Positions 1-7,780 are shown, counted from the first letter of the stretch. The stretch: DNA of 12,634 bases from an uncultured Slackia sp. (GCA_937895975.1 CALBLG010000093.1:1-12634), one strand, 5' to 3'. The notes: a model not told the origin generated them from the sequence alone. A program made the numbers and translations.

Positions 1-568
1 CCCGATTTACAGCCGAAAGCAGCACGGCATAGCCGTAGTTTAAAGCGGCATTTACCGAGCAATCGGCATCACGTGAAAAGCCTGCGCCAAACAATGCTTG
101 GAAATAAACCCGAGCCGCATAAGCCTCGCGATTGGTTGGGTCACCCGAACGGACCTCTGGCACAAGTTCTTTAAGCCTTGAAGCCCAGTCTTCTTGAGCT
201 CGCGCATTCAGGACGGCTGCCTGATGCGCAATTTTATCGCGAACCACGTGCTGCCAGACACGTTTCTTTGCCGGTTCGGTCCATTCCAGTTGCTCTTGCA
301 CACGCTTGCTGGTGTTATGAGCCCCGTAAAGGGGCAGATACTGCCCCACGGGATTCTGTTTTTCGTCGGAGATAACCAACGAGATTTTCTGTTTTGCCAG
401 TTCGGCCATAAGATATGCGCTTATGAAGACCTGGTTCGACTGGAGGACGACCGAGGAAACTTCCGACAGATGGACCTTCCTCGTGTCGTCTTCTTTGCGA
501 ATAACCATGTAGCCTCCCTTGTAGGTGCATTTACAAGGGCTTTCTATGAGCACGCTTCTAAAGGCCAA
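1..568 (-). CDS. cas1: CRISPR-associated endonuclease Cas1, type II (5' part, runs off the left edge)
   Basis: Cas1 is the integrase that, with Cas2, inserts new spacers into the CRISPR array. The window holds the first 189 residues of a family that is usually about 290 long. Reading from TTG at 568 gives MAFRSVLIESPCKC followed by YKGGYMVIR, which matches the N-terminal beta-strand domain of type II Cas1. Residues 143-160 (DPTNREAYAARVYFQALF) carry the conserved metal-binding Glu, E148, and are followed by the NAALNYGYAVL segment. The catalytic His and Asp lie beyond the edge. TTG was chosen because it gives the family's N-terminus and has GAGAGG about 10 nt upstream; the next ATG, at 511, would remove the first beta strands. 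The gene overlaps the end of cas9 by 11 bp, so translation is probably coupled and the two are co-transcribed. The family match is clear; the exact start is an inference. Confidence 0.93.
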   Translation of the reverse strand, partial: MAFRSVLIESPCKCTYKGGYMVIRKEDDTRKVHLSEVSSVVLQSNQVFISAYLMAELAKQKISLVISDEKQNPVGQYLPLYGAHNTSKRVQEQLEWTEPAKKRVWQHVVRDKIAHQAAVLNARAQEDWASRLKELVPEVRSGDPTNREAYAARVYFQALFGAGFSRDADCSVNAALNYGYAVLLSAVNR

Positions 569-3500
569 TTTTGGTTCGCCTCTCGAACATGCCCGTTACG
601 GACTGGTCGATAATTACGAATGGGCTACTGATATCGCATAGAATTTTCGAGAATGACGGATTAATCGCACCACAGTACTTCCCACGACCAAGGCACGACA
701 TATCAATCATATTTTTCGATCCGTTAATTAGCGCAATAACATCTCTCATTAACACAAGTCTATTGTCTTCCGGCAAATCAGCCGTCATTTCAGGCAAAGA
801 TGTCAATGAAATTGCATCTGAAATTCTCCTACCAACGTCGCCCGCTTTATCTGCCAAATGCTGACTTAAAATATCTAACGAGCAGTCACCTAGATTACCG
901 TTCAATATTCCCATGTCTTGTTGCGATAGAGCAATTTCCCTACCATTGCGCATCTCCCGCTTGCCTGTAATGAAAAACAAATCACCGTCAATCTCGACTA
1001 GCTGCTTTTTCAGAATCTTCGCTCGTTCAATTCTGACGAATTCGAGCTTCTCGCCTTCAGCAAGCTCCTTTGCATAGCGCTCCAGCGCTTTCGAATCGCT
1101 ACGAATCTTACTCGCTAACCATACAGGCACCTGAGCAAAGCGAAATACGCGTTTACCTTTCTTGTCCCTGGCTTCATACACAAAGAAATAAGCAAATTGC
1201 TCACGCGAGAAACTACCGTATTTATTCGGGTCGAGCCCCTTCTTCAAAGGCAGACCAAGTTTCTTGCCATCGCGCGGCGAGTAAATCGTTGCATCCCAAA
1301 ACACGCCTGAATCTTCCACGGGCATCCTGGAAATGAAGCACTGCCTGTAATTCAGCGCTTTGCGAATGCTTTCGACTTCTTTTTCAGCATCCCACGTATC
1401 TTGGAATATCTCACCTGTCTCTTTGTTGAAACCCGAGGTCATGAAGCTATTTACGATGAAACCGCTCGTACCGGGCACACGATGATGACGCTTGAAGTAT
1501 TCAGATTGCTGGCGGGCGTACTTGCGCATGACGTGCGTCATGCCAATGGGATTATCGTATACGCCCGGATGGCGCATTTGGATAAACAGACCCATGCGGC
1601 AAGCCAGAAACGCATCGTGAGCATGGTGGAAATCGTTCGCCTCGCGGCATTTTACGAAATTGGCAGCCAGGCGCAAATCGTGCGACATGTTGGCTTTAAC
1701 TGGCACAATCTTCGTTTCGGGATACCGCGCTGCCAACAGCGATTGTGTCAACTTCACCGTTTGGCTTGTTTCAACCAGCTGGCGCGCGATAAAGCCCTTC
1801 ATAGCCTTGTCGTCGACACTCGGGCGCAACAGATTCTTGAACTTCTTGTCGCCAATCAAACCAGCATCGTGCAACATTCCCCAATAGCCACGCATCTTCG
1901 CACGAATAGCGGGGTCAATCAGCATAGCGTCAGTTTTCTTTTGGTTCTCTTCTCGATACACCAACGCCTTGTTTTCTAAACTATCGTCCTTCACATACGA
2001 ACGCGGAATAATATGGTCGACCTCATACATGCCAGCGTTGCTCAGTTGGTCGATTTTGATGGGCCGGCCTGAATACAGGCACTTGCCGCGCTGCATGAAA
2101 TACAGCATAAGGCGTTCGTCCAAATCGACACTATTCTGTTTGCACGTCTTGAATTCACTCTCGAATTCGGGATCGACATACTCTGCATGTTCGGACTTAA
2201 ACTTATCCAAAGCAGTCTGCAATTGGTCATAGCGCCGCTTTGTGCGCTTACCTCGTTTATCGACTTCATCGTCGCGTGTTACTTCGACGAAGATATTCTC
2301 AGGGGCCTTCCCAGCAATCTTCACGATTTCGTCCACAATACGAATAGCCTGATTCAAGCTGCGACGAATCGCGGGCGAGCCCGGCAGCTCATTGACCTCG
2401 AGCTTCTTACCCTCGACATTGAAGAACGCCTTGTTGATCTCATCTATGCGTTTTTGGAAACCAAGATCTTCATCGCGAAGCGCTTCCATCATCACCATCG
2501 TGCGGCCACGATGCCCCGCATTCGGATTGCCCTCGCGCAACACGTCCATAATGGATTTGGGGCCGCAATCGGTATCGACCTTAACGCCCGTTAGAAATTT
2601 CCTCGACAGCCTGCCCCAACCCGTAAAACGCTTCTTGCAAATCTTTTTGATTTGCTCGGCATTCAATCGGTCGCCATATTTTTCAACAAGCTTCTCTTTC
2701 AGAATTTTGCGATCTTCGAACAACGTGTTCCATAGGATGATTTCCTCGATCATGGGGTAATCGGCACGATCGAGCTTCTCTACATTGAACACGTCTTTGC
2801 AGAAGAAGATATACGAGCCCAATTTCGATTCAAACCCGCTTGCGCCTTGGCCGCCAATCACATGCGCACGCGATTGCCCATGCTGAGCCAACCAATCCTG
2901 CACCTTTTTATACGATACCGTGCGATAGCGCTTAAACAGGTCCTCAACAATGCCTTCGCGATCGGCCGCATCGAAGCGGTGCTCGTCGTCGCCGTCGACG
3001 CTCCAGCGAGCGCCATTAAGTTCATTCAACACGCAGAATTCCTCATACAGCAGCGAGCATTTCGGCAAAACGTCTTCGCCCTGCAAGTACGTGCACATGC
3101 CCGTCATCCGCATAATGAACTTCTCGGCGCTTTTACCGCGGTCGATAACCTCGTCCCAATTCCAGGGCGCGATGGTCGCGCTTTCCATGCCAGGCTTGCG
3201 CTCTGACCATGCAAAACGTTGCTTCCCCGCATGGTCGACAGCGGCGTTCCTGCTCGTCAGCGGCCCGACGTAATACGGAATGCGGAACGACACGAGCGAT
3301 TCGATTTTGGCGGCGTCTTCCTTAAGGAATGGATACCACTTCGCCTGATTTTCGAGAATCGCACGCAGCTCTTCCAAATGGAGCTGGTAATAAATGCTGC
3401 CGTTGTCGCTCGTCTTCAAACGACGCAGAAATTGTTGCTTGCCGAATGCCGCCATCATTTTCCGGTAACGAGCATCTTCTTCTGCGGCCGTACCCGCAAA

Positions 3501-4712
3501 AAGTTTCTTTACCGCCTTCTCGAATTCCTCGTAAGGCATTTTCGTTTTATAGGCCGATTTGCTGGGACCAAGATTGTATTTCGTATACCCCTCGGCCTTC
3601 GCCGCGTTGTAGATGTTCGTGCCAGGATACATTTCGCCACGGAAGAACACATCGTACTCGCTCGGCGCATATTCGCGCACAAGCGCCTTGAGCAAAGCGA
3701 GGTCTTCGCCATACTGCTCGTATTTCTTCACCATATTCGCCGATATCATTTCGCCCGGCGCATACGACAGCAAGCCTTGCAAAACATAAGCCGAATACAC
3801 ATTGCACAGTGCGTTGAACAAATCGAGTCCCTCGTCGGGAATACCCTCGCGCAAAGCATCAACGGCTTCATCATTCCAAAGATAGATGGAGGTTTGCTCA
3901 GCCGAAATCTCGCCAAAAACGTTTTTGAATTCAGCTTTCAAGCCGACCATGCCTGCCGCAAGCGCCTCGTTGCACTTCTTGCTTTCCGCAGCCATATCGT
4001 CCATCGCAACGCCGATAAGCCCCGCTATTTGCTTCTTCTTATCGGAGTTTGCCATGTGGTCATCTTCCAGAATGCCCAAAATCACTGCCGACTTATTTGG
4101 CCCGCATGCGTAGCCCAATTCGTCGCACCACCCAACAAGAGCGTCGTGAAACGCCTCAAGCGCATCGGTAGGCCTAGCGCTTTTCGCCGTAAGGTTGGTT
4201 TGGTCTTGCCGCAAGAAATTGCCGCGATGCTTCACGATATTGTGCGCCGCCAAGTAAATGAGGCGAATATCAGCCTTTTCGTCGGTTTCGATGAGCCATT
4301 TACGCAAGTGGTAAATGGTTGGAAAGCGATTGTAGTAATCGACTTCCGTAAAGTCGGAATCGTTGAATAGGGGCCATACATAGTCGGCATAACCTTCAGC
4401 ACGGTCTTCCTTCAGAAGACGCGACTGACGCAGGCGAATAAAGAATTCAGGATCGACCTTTGCCACTTCGTCTTGAAACAGCGTCTGCAGCAAATCCAGA
4501 CGCCAACGCCTACGAACATAGCGCCTGCGCTGCCCACGAGGAATTCTCGCACTCGCAGCCGTTTCGGCGCTATCGAACAGACGGCTTCCCCAGGTAGGCT
4601 GCTTTTTGAAGTGCAACAGCGACCCTTTCTCATCGGTCACCGCCCAACCAACCGAGCCCGTGCCCATATCCAGGCCGATGTTGTAATCGCCCTTGACATT
4701 GCGAAGATTCAT
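558..4712 (-). CDS. cas9: CRISPR-associated endonuclease Cas9, SpCas9-like (probably type II-A)
   Basis: RNA-guided DNA endonuclease of the type II interference complex, which works with crRNA and the tracrRNA encoded next to it. It has 1384 aa, close to the 1368 of S. pyogenes Cas9, and is collinear with it. RuvC-I is IGLDMGTGSVGWAV with D15. The Arg-rich bridge helix spans about 56-78. The REC lobe runs to about 770 and includes PTIYHLRKWL at 131-140. RuvC-II is NIFVEVTR with E810. HNH is EVDHIIPRS with H900 and N923. RuvC-III is FHHAHDAF with H1030 and D1033. The WED/PAM-interacting part contains YGSFSREQFAYF (1165-1176) and ends with IIDQSVTGMFERR (1367-1379). All nuclease residues are intact, so it should cut. 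The SpCas9 PAM-reading Arg pair is not recognisable; an LGRGKYCGAI stretch (1341-1350) stands there, so the PAM cannot be read from sequence. The ATG has AAGGGGG about 10 nt upstream. The A+T-richer composition, strongest near the 3' end, suggests acquisition by transfer. Confidence 0.98.
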   Translation of the reverse strand: MNLRNVKGDYNIGLDMGTGSVGWAVTDEKGSLLHFKKQPTWGSRLFDSAETAASARIPRGQRRRYVRRRWRLDLLQTLFQDEVAKVDPEFFIRLRQSRLLKEDRAEGYADYVWPLFNDSDFTEVDYYNRFPTIYHLRKWLIETDEKADIRLIYLAAHNIVKHRGNFLRQDQTNLTAKSARPTDALEAFHDALVGWCDELGYACGPNKSAVILGILEDDHMANSDKKKQIAGLIGVAMDDMAAESKKCNEALAAGMVGLKAEFKNVFGEISAEQTSIYLWNDEAVDALREGIPDEGLDLFNALCNVYSAYVLQGLLSYAPGEMISANMVKKYEQYGEDLALLKALVREYAPSEYDVFFRGEMYPGTNIYNAAKAEGYTKYNLGPSKSAYKTKMPYEEFEKAVKKLFAGTAAEEDARYRKMMAAFGKQQFLRRLKTSDNGSIYYQLHLEELRAILENQAKWYPFLKEDAAKIESLVSFRIPYYVGPLTSRNAAVDHAGKQRFAWSERKPGMESATIAPWNWDEVIDRGKSAEKFIMRMTGMCTYLQGEDVLPKCSLLYEEFCVLNELNGARWSVDGDDEHRFDAADREGIVEDLFKRYRTVSYKKVQDWLAQHGQSRAHVIGGQGASGFESKLGSYIFFCKDVFNVEKLDRADYPMIEEIILWNTLFEDRKILKEKLVEKYGDRLNAEQIKKICKKRFTGWGRLSRKFLTGVKVDTDCGPKSIMDVLREGNPNAGHRGRTMVMMEALRDEDLGFQKRIDEINKAFFNVEGKKLEVNELPGSPAIRRSLNQAIRIVDEIVKIAGKAPENIFVEVTRDDEVDKRGKRTKRRYDQLQTALDKFKSEHAEYVDPEFESEFKTCKQNSVDLDERLMLYFMQRGKCLYSGRPIKIDQLSNAGMYEVDHIIPRSYVKDDSLENKALVYREENQKKTDAMLIDPAIRAKMRGYWGMLHDAGLIGDKKFKNLLRPSVDDKAMKGFIARQLVETSQTVKLTQSLLAARYPETKIVPVKANMSHDLRLAANFVKCREANDFHHAHDAFLACRMGLFIQMRHPGVYDNPIGMTHVMRKYARQQSEYFKRHHRVPGTSGFIVNSFMTSGFNKETGEIFQDTWDAEKEVESIRKALNYRQCFISRMPVEDSGVFWDATIYSPRDGKKLGLPLKKGLDPNKYGSFSREQFAYFFVYEARDKKGKRVFRFAQVPVWLASKIRSDSKALERYAKELAEGEKLEFVRIERAKILKKQLVEIDGDLFFITGKREMRNGREIALSQQDMGILNGNLGDCSLDILSQHLADKAGDVGRRISDAISLTSLPEMTADLPEDNRLVLMRDVIALINGSKNMIDMSCLGRGKYCGAINPSFSKILCDISSPFVIIDQSVTGMFERRTKIGL

Positions 4713-4713
4713 G

Positions 4714-4742
4714 TCGACGAATCCCCCTTCCTGTGCTACAGT
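4714..4742 (+). promoter_or_regulatory. Predicted tracrRNA promoter
   Basis: A -35-like TCGACG (4714-4719, 4 of 6 consensus positions) is separated by 17 bp from an extended -10 element, TGCTACAGT (4734-4742). Initiation about 7 nt downstream falls at about 4749, the first base of the anti-repeat. The promoter overlaps the Shine-Dalgarno region of the divergent cas9 gene. This is a prediction from motif and spacing only. Confidence 0.5.
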
Positions 4743-4748
4743 GATGTC

Positions 4749-4871
4749 GTCTTGATACCAGTCAGGACGTCACTGCGAGTCAAAATACGGCTTAGCCAAA
4801 AATGTTCCCTTTGGGAACGCCCCGTAGGGGGCACGTTGATTCGCCAAAGGCCTTCATTCGAGGGCCTTTTT
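4749..4871 (+). ncRNA. tracrRNA of the type II CRISPR system
   Basis: Trans-activating RNA that pairs with the crRNA repeat and binds Cas9. The order of elements matches SpCas9 tracrRNA. The upper anti-repeat (4749-4776) is followed by a GAGT bulge (4777-4780; AAGT in S. pyogenes) and the lower-stem strand CAAAAT (4781-4786; TAAAAT in S. pyogenes). The nexus is GGCTTAGCC (4789-4797). Hairpin 1 is GTTCCC/GGGAAC (4804-4818) and hairpin 2 is GCCCC/GGGGC (4819-4832). A terminator hairpin with a T-run closes the RNA. The reverse complement of 4749-4776, preceded by GTTTTG and GA, predicts a repeat of exactly 36 nt starting GTTTTGGAGCAGTGACGTCC and ending ATCAAGAC; no array in the window can confirm it. 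The gene lies divergently upstream of cas9, as in many II-A loci. The 5' end is inferred from the promoter and a longer form is possible. Confidence 0.9.
4846..4871 (+). terminator. Rho-independent terminator of the tracrRNA
   Basis: AAAGGCCTTC (4846-4855) pairs with GAGGGCCTTT (4860-4869), a 10-bp stem with one G-T pair and loop ATTC, followed by T's to 4871. In the opposite direction no T-run follows the hairpin, so cas9 transcripts starting further right should read through. Confidence 0.85.
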
Positions 4872-5154
4872 CTTTGCTCATCATAACGTTGCCTTCCCTC
4901 GAATTCTTTAGCTCGGCGCTAAGCCAAGTTTTATCAGATTGGGAAGAATTTCCACGGGTCCAAAAAGCACCAACGTAGACCCTCCCTCAACTTGATGAGA
5001 ACAGACTACTACCTCTTTTCCGAAATCCGTTGTGCAACATCTTGAACGGTTTGAACGTTCCGCGTGTACCGCACGATGGACAGGCGCCGCCCCGCCGCTT
5101 CTCCCATCTCTCTGAATTCGGGCGCTTCGGCCCTTTGCTCGGGCGCTTCCCTTC
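4872..5154. other. Intergenic region between the tracrRNA and the aminopeptidase gene
   Basis: No gene with a convincing ribosome site or recognisable protein was found. A minus-strand -10-like TATGAT (4880-4885) could start a cas9 transcript whose leader would be antisense to the tracrRNA, but no good -35 accompanies it. A small inverted repeat, TTAGC/GCTAA with a 5-bp centre, lies at 4908-4922. A tandem 9-mer is at 5042-5059. No CRISPR repeat copy matching the predicted repeat was seen. Confidence 0.5.
5042..5059. repeat. Tandem 9-bp repeat upstream of the aminopeptidase gene
   Basis: TTGAACGGT (5042-5050) is followed directly by TTGAACGTT (5051-5059), identical in 8 of 9 positions. It lies about 95 bp upstream of the predicted -10 box. 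It could be a regulator site with binding faces about one helical turn apart, or chance. Confidence 0.4.
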
Positions 5155-5160
5155 TATAAT
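5155..5160 (+). promoter_or_regulatory. Predicted -10 box of the M18 aminopeptidase gene
   Basis: A consensus TATAAT lies 38 bp ahead of the TTG start, giving a leader of about 30 nt. No good -35 hexamer is visible at 16-18 bp spacing, so the promoter may need an activator or be weak. Confidence 0.55.
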
Positions 5161-5197
5161 CACCCGTGTGAGAAATCCCAAGTGGAAAGGACCTGCT

Positions 5198-6622
5198 TTG
5201 GAACACAAGAACGCATGGCTCGCATACGACGAGCCGCAGCTGGCCGAGCTGGAGAAGCTCGCGGCCGACTATATCGATTTCATCAGCCACAACAAAACCG
5301 AGCGCGAGTGCGTGGCCACCGCCATCGCCAAGGCGCGCGAGGCCGGTTACATCTCGCTTGACGAGGCCCGCGCTGCCGGCAAGCAGCTGGTCGCCGGCGA
5401 CAAGGTGTACGCCGACCTGTACGGCAAAACCATCATCCTCGCCCACATCGGCAGCCGCACCATGCAAGACGGCCTGAACATTCTGGGCGCGCACGTCGAC
5501 AGCCCGCGCCTGGACATCAAGCAAAACCCGCTGTACGAAGCGGGCGACCTGGCGCTGCTCGACACGCACTACTACGGCGGCATCAAGAAATACCAGTGGG
5601 TCACGCTGCCGCTCGCCATTCACGGCGTTATCGCGAAAAAAAATGGCACCGTTGAGCGCGTGAACGTGGGCGAGGACGCGGGCGACCCCGTGTTCTGCAT
5701 TACCGACCTGTTGATTCACCTGGCCAACGCGCAAATGCAGAAGAAGGCCACCGAGGTCGTTGAAGGCGAAAATCTGGATGTTCTTGCCGGCGGCCGCCCC
5801 GCGAAAAAAGCCGACGGCAAAGACGACGCCGACAAAACCGAGCTGGAAAAGCTCGCCGAAAAGGAACCCGTGAAGGCAACCATGCTGGGCCTGCTCGCCG
5901 AGAAATACGGCATGGACGAGGAAGACTTCCTATCCAGCGAGCTTGAAGTCGTGCCCGCCGGCCCCGCACGCGAGCTGGGCTTCGACCGCTCCATGGTGCT
6001 GGGCTACGGCCACGACGACCGCGTGTGCGCCTTCCCCAGCCTGGTGGCGCAGCTCGAGGCGCACGACCTTGAGAAAACGGGCATCTGCATCTTGGTCGAC
6101 AAAGAAGAGATCGGCAGCGTGGGCGCCACGGGCATGACCAGCATGTTCTTCGAGAACACCATCGCCGAGCTGATGGACCTTGCCGGCCAGGCGGGCGATT
6201 TGCCGCTGCGCCGCTGCCTCGCGAATTCCAGCATGCTTTCGAGCGACGTGTCTGCCGGCTTCGACCCCAGCTACGCTTCCGCATTCGAAACCAAAAATGC
6301 CGCCTACCTGGGCCGCGGCGTGGTGTTCAACAAGTTCACCGGTGCGCGCGGCAAAAGCGGCTCCAACGACGCGAACGCCGAATACATGGCCAAGATTCGC
6401 GCCATCATGGACAAGGGCGACGCGGCATTCCAAACCGCCGAGCTGGGCAAGGTCGACGTGGGCGGCGGCGGAACCATCGCATACATTTTGGCCGAATACG
6501 GCATGAACGTCATCGACTGCGGCGTGCCTGTGCTTTCCATGCATGCGCCGTGGGAGGTCATCAACAAGGCCGACATCTATGAGGCGCTGAAGGCCTACCG
6601 CGCTTTTTTGAAGTTCGCGTAA
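5198..6622 (+). CDS. M18-family zinc aminopeptidase (aminopeptidase I type)
   Basis: Cytoplasmic di-zinc exopeptidase that removes N-terminal residues from peptides, as in yeast Ape1/Lap4 and bacterial M18 enzymes. At 474 aa it has the usual family length. Family landmarks are in order: LGAHVDSPRLDIK (H99, D101), the GHDDR segment (D273), DKEEIGSVGATG (E303/E304), LSSDVSAGFDP (D350) and the C-terminal VLSMHAPWE with zinc-ligand H449. The insertion between about 185 and 225 is rich in Lys, Glu and Asp and is probably a surface loop. TTG at 5198 was chosen because GGAAAGGA lies at optimal distance and the product starts MEHKNAWLAY, aligned with the family. An in-frame extension to an ATG at 5030 would cross the TATAAT box and adds Arg/Pro-rich, non-homologous sequence. 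The gene has its own promoter and is probably housekeeping. Substrate specificity cannot be read from sequence. Confidence 0.93.
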   Translation: MEHKNAWLAYDEPQLAELEKLAADYIDFISHNKTERECVATAIAKAREAGYISLDEARAAGKQLVAGDKVYADLYGKTIILAHIGSRTMQDGLNILGAHVDSPRLDIKQNPLYEAGDLALLDTHYYGGIKKYQWVTLPLAIHGVIAKKNGTVERVNVGEDAGDPVFCITDLLIHLANAQMQKKATEVVEGENLDVLAGGRPAKKADGKDDADKTELEKLAEKEPVKATMLGLLAEKYGMDEEDFLSSELEVVPAGPARELGFDRSMVLGYGHDDRVCAFPSLVAQLEAHDLEKTGICILVDKEEIGSVGATGMTSMFFENTIAELMDLAGQAGDLPLRRCLANSSMLSSDVSAGFDPSYASAFETKNAAYLGRGVVFNKFTGARGKSGSNDANAEYMAKIRAIMDKGDAAFQTAELGKVDVGGGGTIAYILAEYGMNVIDCGVPVLSMHAPWEVINKADIYEALKAYRAFLKFA

Positions 6623-6668
6623 GACGTTCGCATATCAAGTGCGATTTTCGCCCGAATGCCGCACGCGT

Positions 6669-6714
6669 CCGCATTCGTAAATGCGGCCCGCGCCACACCA
6701 GCGCGGGCCGCATT
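6669..6714 (+). repeat. Competing hairpins between the M18 aminopeptidase and SGNH genes
   Basis: AATGCGGCCCGCGC (6680-6693) pairs perfectly with GCGCGGGCCGCATT (6701-6714), a 14-bp stem with a 7-nt loop. The same left-arm AATGCGG (6680-6686) can instead pair with CCGCATT just upstream (6669-6675, loop CGTA). The two structures exclude each other, as in attenuators. No T-run follows, so it is not a standard intrinsic terminator. It may protect the upstream 3' end or act as a weak terminator or leader structure for the gene starting 40 bp downstream. Confidence 0.65.
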
Positions 6715-6754
6715 GCTCGCAACCGGCAATCGCAACCAACCCAAGGAGCAACCA

Positions 6755-7702
6755 GTGGCAAAAGCATTTTCGATTCTGGGCGATTCCATCTCTACATTCG
6801 ACGGCTGGAACCCACCAGACTTCGACGTGTTCTATTCCGACGAACGCTTGGCGAAAACCGGTGTCACCCGCGTCGAGCAAACGTGGTGGCAGCTGCTTGT
6901 CGAGCATTTTGGCGACACGCTTCTGAAAAACGGATCGTTTTCGGGGAGCCTGGTGGAAGGCGGCTTTTTCCCCGCAGGCGATTCCGAGACACGTGCGAAC
7001 GCGATTTTGGGCGACAGCGGCGAGACGCCCGACGTCATCATATGTTTCATCGGCATCAACGACTACGGCTGGGGCGGCGCAAAGATGAACGCGGACGGGC
7101 ACGGATCGGCCACCCCGGCCGAGTTGGCCGCAGTTGCGCCCACCGAGAAGGTTATCGCCGAACTCGCGCAGCCCGACCAGGCACAGCGCTTCGAGCAATC
7201 GTACGCCTCGATGCTCGCACGCCTGCGCGCGCGTTGCCCCAAGGCTGAAATTTGGTGCGTCACGCTGGTGCCGGGTCGCATCGCAGGCAACGCAAAACCG
7301 CAGTTCGCCTACGACTTCCGCGGCATTCCGTTTGCCGCATTCAACGATGCCATCCGCCGCGCCGCCCGCCGAGCTGGCGCCCACGTGGCCGATGCGTTCG
7401 CCTGCGGCATGGATTACGAAGCCATCGAGGGAACGCACCCCACAGCGCGCGGCATGCGACAGCTAGCCGGCATGTTCGTTTGGGCGATGGAGCATGAAGC
7501 AGAAATCGATGCAGCGCTCGGCACCGGCGACCGAGGCCTGTCCACAGTGCCGCAAAGCGCGCTTCCCGCCGAGCTGCTCGCCGAGTGGGACAATCCCGCA
7601 ATCTGGCGCAGCGAGCCTTTGTGCGCCGACAAACCGTGCACCTTCTGCAAACGCGCCATGGCGCCCAACAACGCCTGGCTGCTCATGTGCGACAACCAAT
7701 AA
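6755..7702 (+). CDS. SGNH/GDSL-type hydrolase with a Cys-rich C-terminal tail
   Basis: A predicted esterase/lipase-fold hydrolase of 315 aa. Block I is SILGDSIS with nucleophile candidate S11. The block II-like segment is NGSFSGS (59-65). Block III is IGINDYGWG with G100 and N102. Block V is EGTHPTARGM with H228. The usual acidic member of the DxxH dyad is Glu here (E225). No signal peptide is seen, so it is probably cytoplasmic. After the fold ends, at about residue 250, a tail carries Cys290, Cys295, Cys298 and Cys312 in a CX4CX2C arrangement plus a penultimate-region Cys, which might bind a metal. GTG at 6755 was chosen because AAGGAG stands 7 nt upstream and the product begins MAKAFSILGDS. 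The substrate is unknown; related bacterial proteins act on acetylated sugars or lipids, but nothing here decides this. Confidence 0.85.
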   Translation: MAKAFSILGDSISTFDGWNPPDFDVFYSDERLAKTGVTRVEQTWWQLLVEHFGDTLLKNGSFSGSLVEGGFFPAGDSETRANAILGDSGETPDVIICFIGINDYGWGGAKMNADGHGSATPAELAAVAPTEKVIAELAQPDQAQRFEQSYASMLARLRARCPKAEIWCVTLVPGRIAGNAKPQFAYDFRGIPFAAFNDAIRRAARRAGAHVADAFACGMDYEAIEGTHPTARGMRQLAGMFVWAMEHEAEIDAALGTGDRGLSTVPQSALPAELLAEWDNPAIWRSEPLCADKPCTFCKRAMAPNNAWLLMCDNQ

Positions 7703-7724
7703 GACGACGAAGGACGTGTCAAAT

Positions 7725-7773
7725 GCCCAGAGCGTTTGCCGCGTCTGGGCCAAGGGGGCTGCCCCTTTGGCCC
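7725..7773. terminator. Hairpin pair between convergent genes, probably a terminator region
   Basis: GCCCAGA (7725-7731) can pair with TCTGGGC (7744-7750). GGGCCAAGGGGG (7747-7758) pairs with CCCCTTTGGCCC (7762-7773), 12 bp with one G-T pair and loop CTG. The two share GGGC and so compete. The second is followed by GTCTTAACT, a poor T-tract. It sits between the stop of the plus-strand hydrolase and the stop of the minus-strand HMA gene, where a bidirectional terminator is expected. Confidence 0.6.
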
Positions 7774-7780
7774 GTCTTAA

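Noticed and set aside
3219..4370. Long plus-strand open frame (383 codons) opposite cas9
   Set aside because: It is the antisense shadow of cas9, which has complete domains and a ribosome site; the plus-strand product has no recognisable features.
5054..5061. GAACGTTC as a possible second LexA box
   Set aside because: The half-sites are adjacent without the required 4-bp centre.
4872..5154. A CRISPR array or degenerate repeat near the tracrRNA
   Set aside because: No sequence resembling the predicted 36-nt repeat was found on either strand here; the array is presumably outside the window.
5030..5197. N-terminal extension of the M18 aminopeptidase
   Set aside because: It would cross the TATAAT box, gives Arg/Pro-rich sequence outside the family, and the TTG at 5198 has a strong ribosome site.
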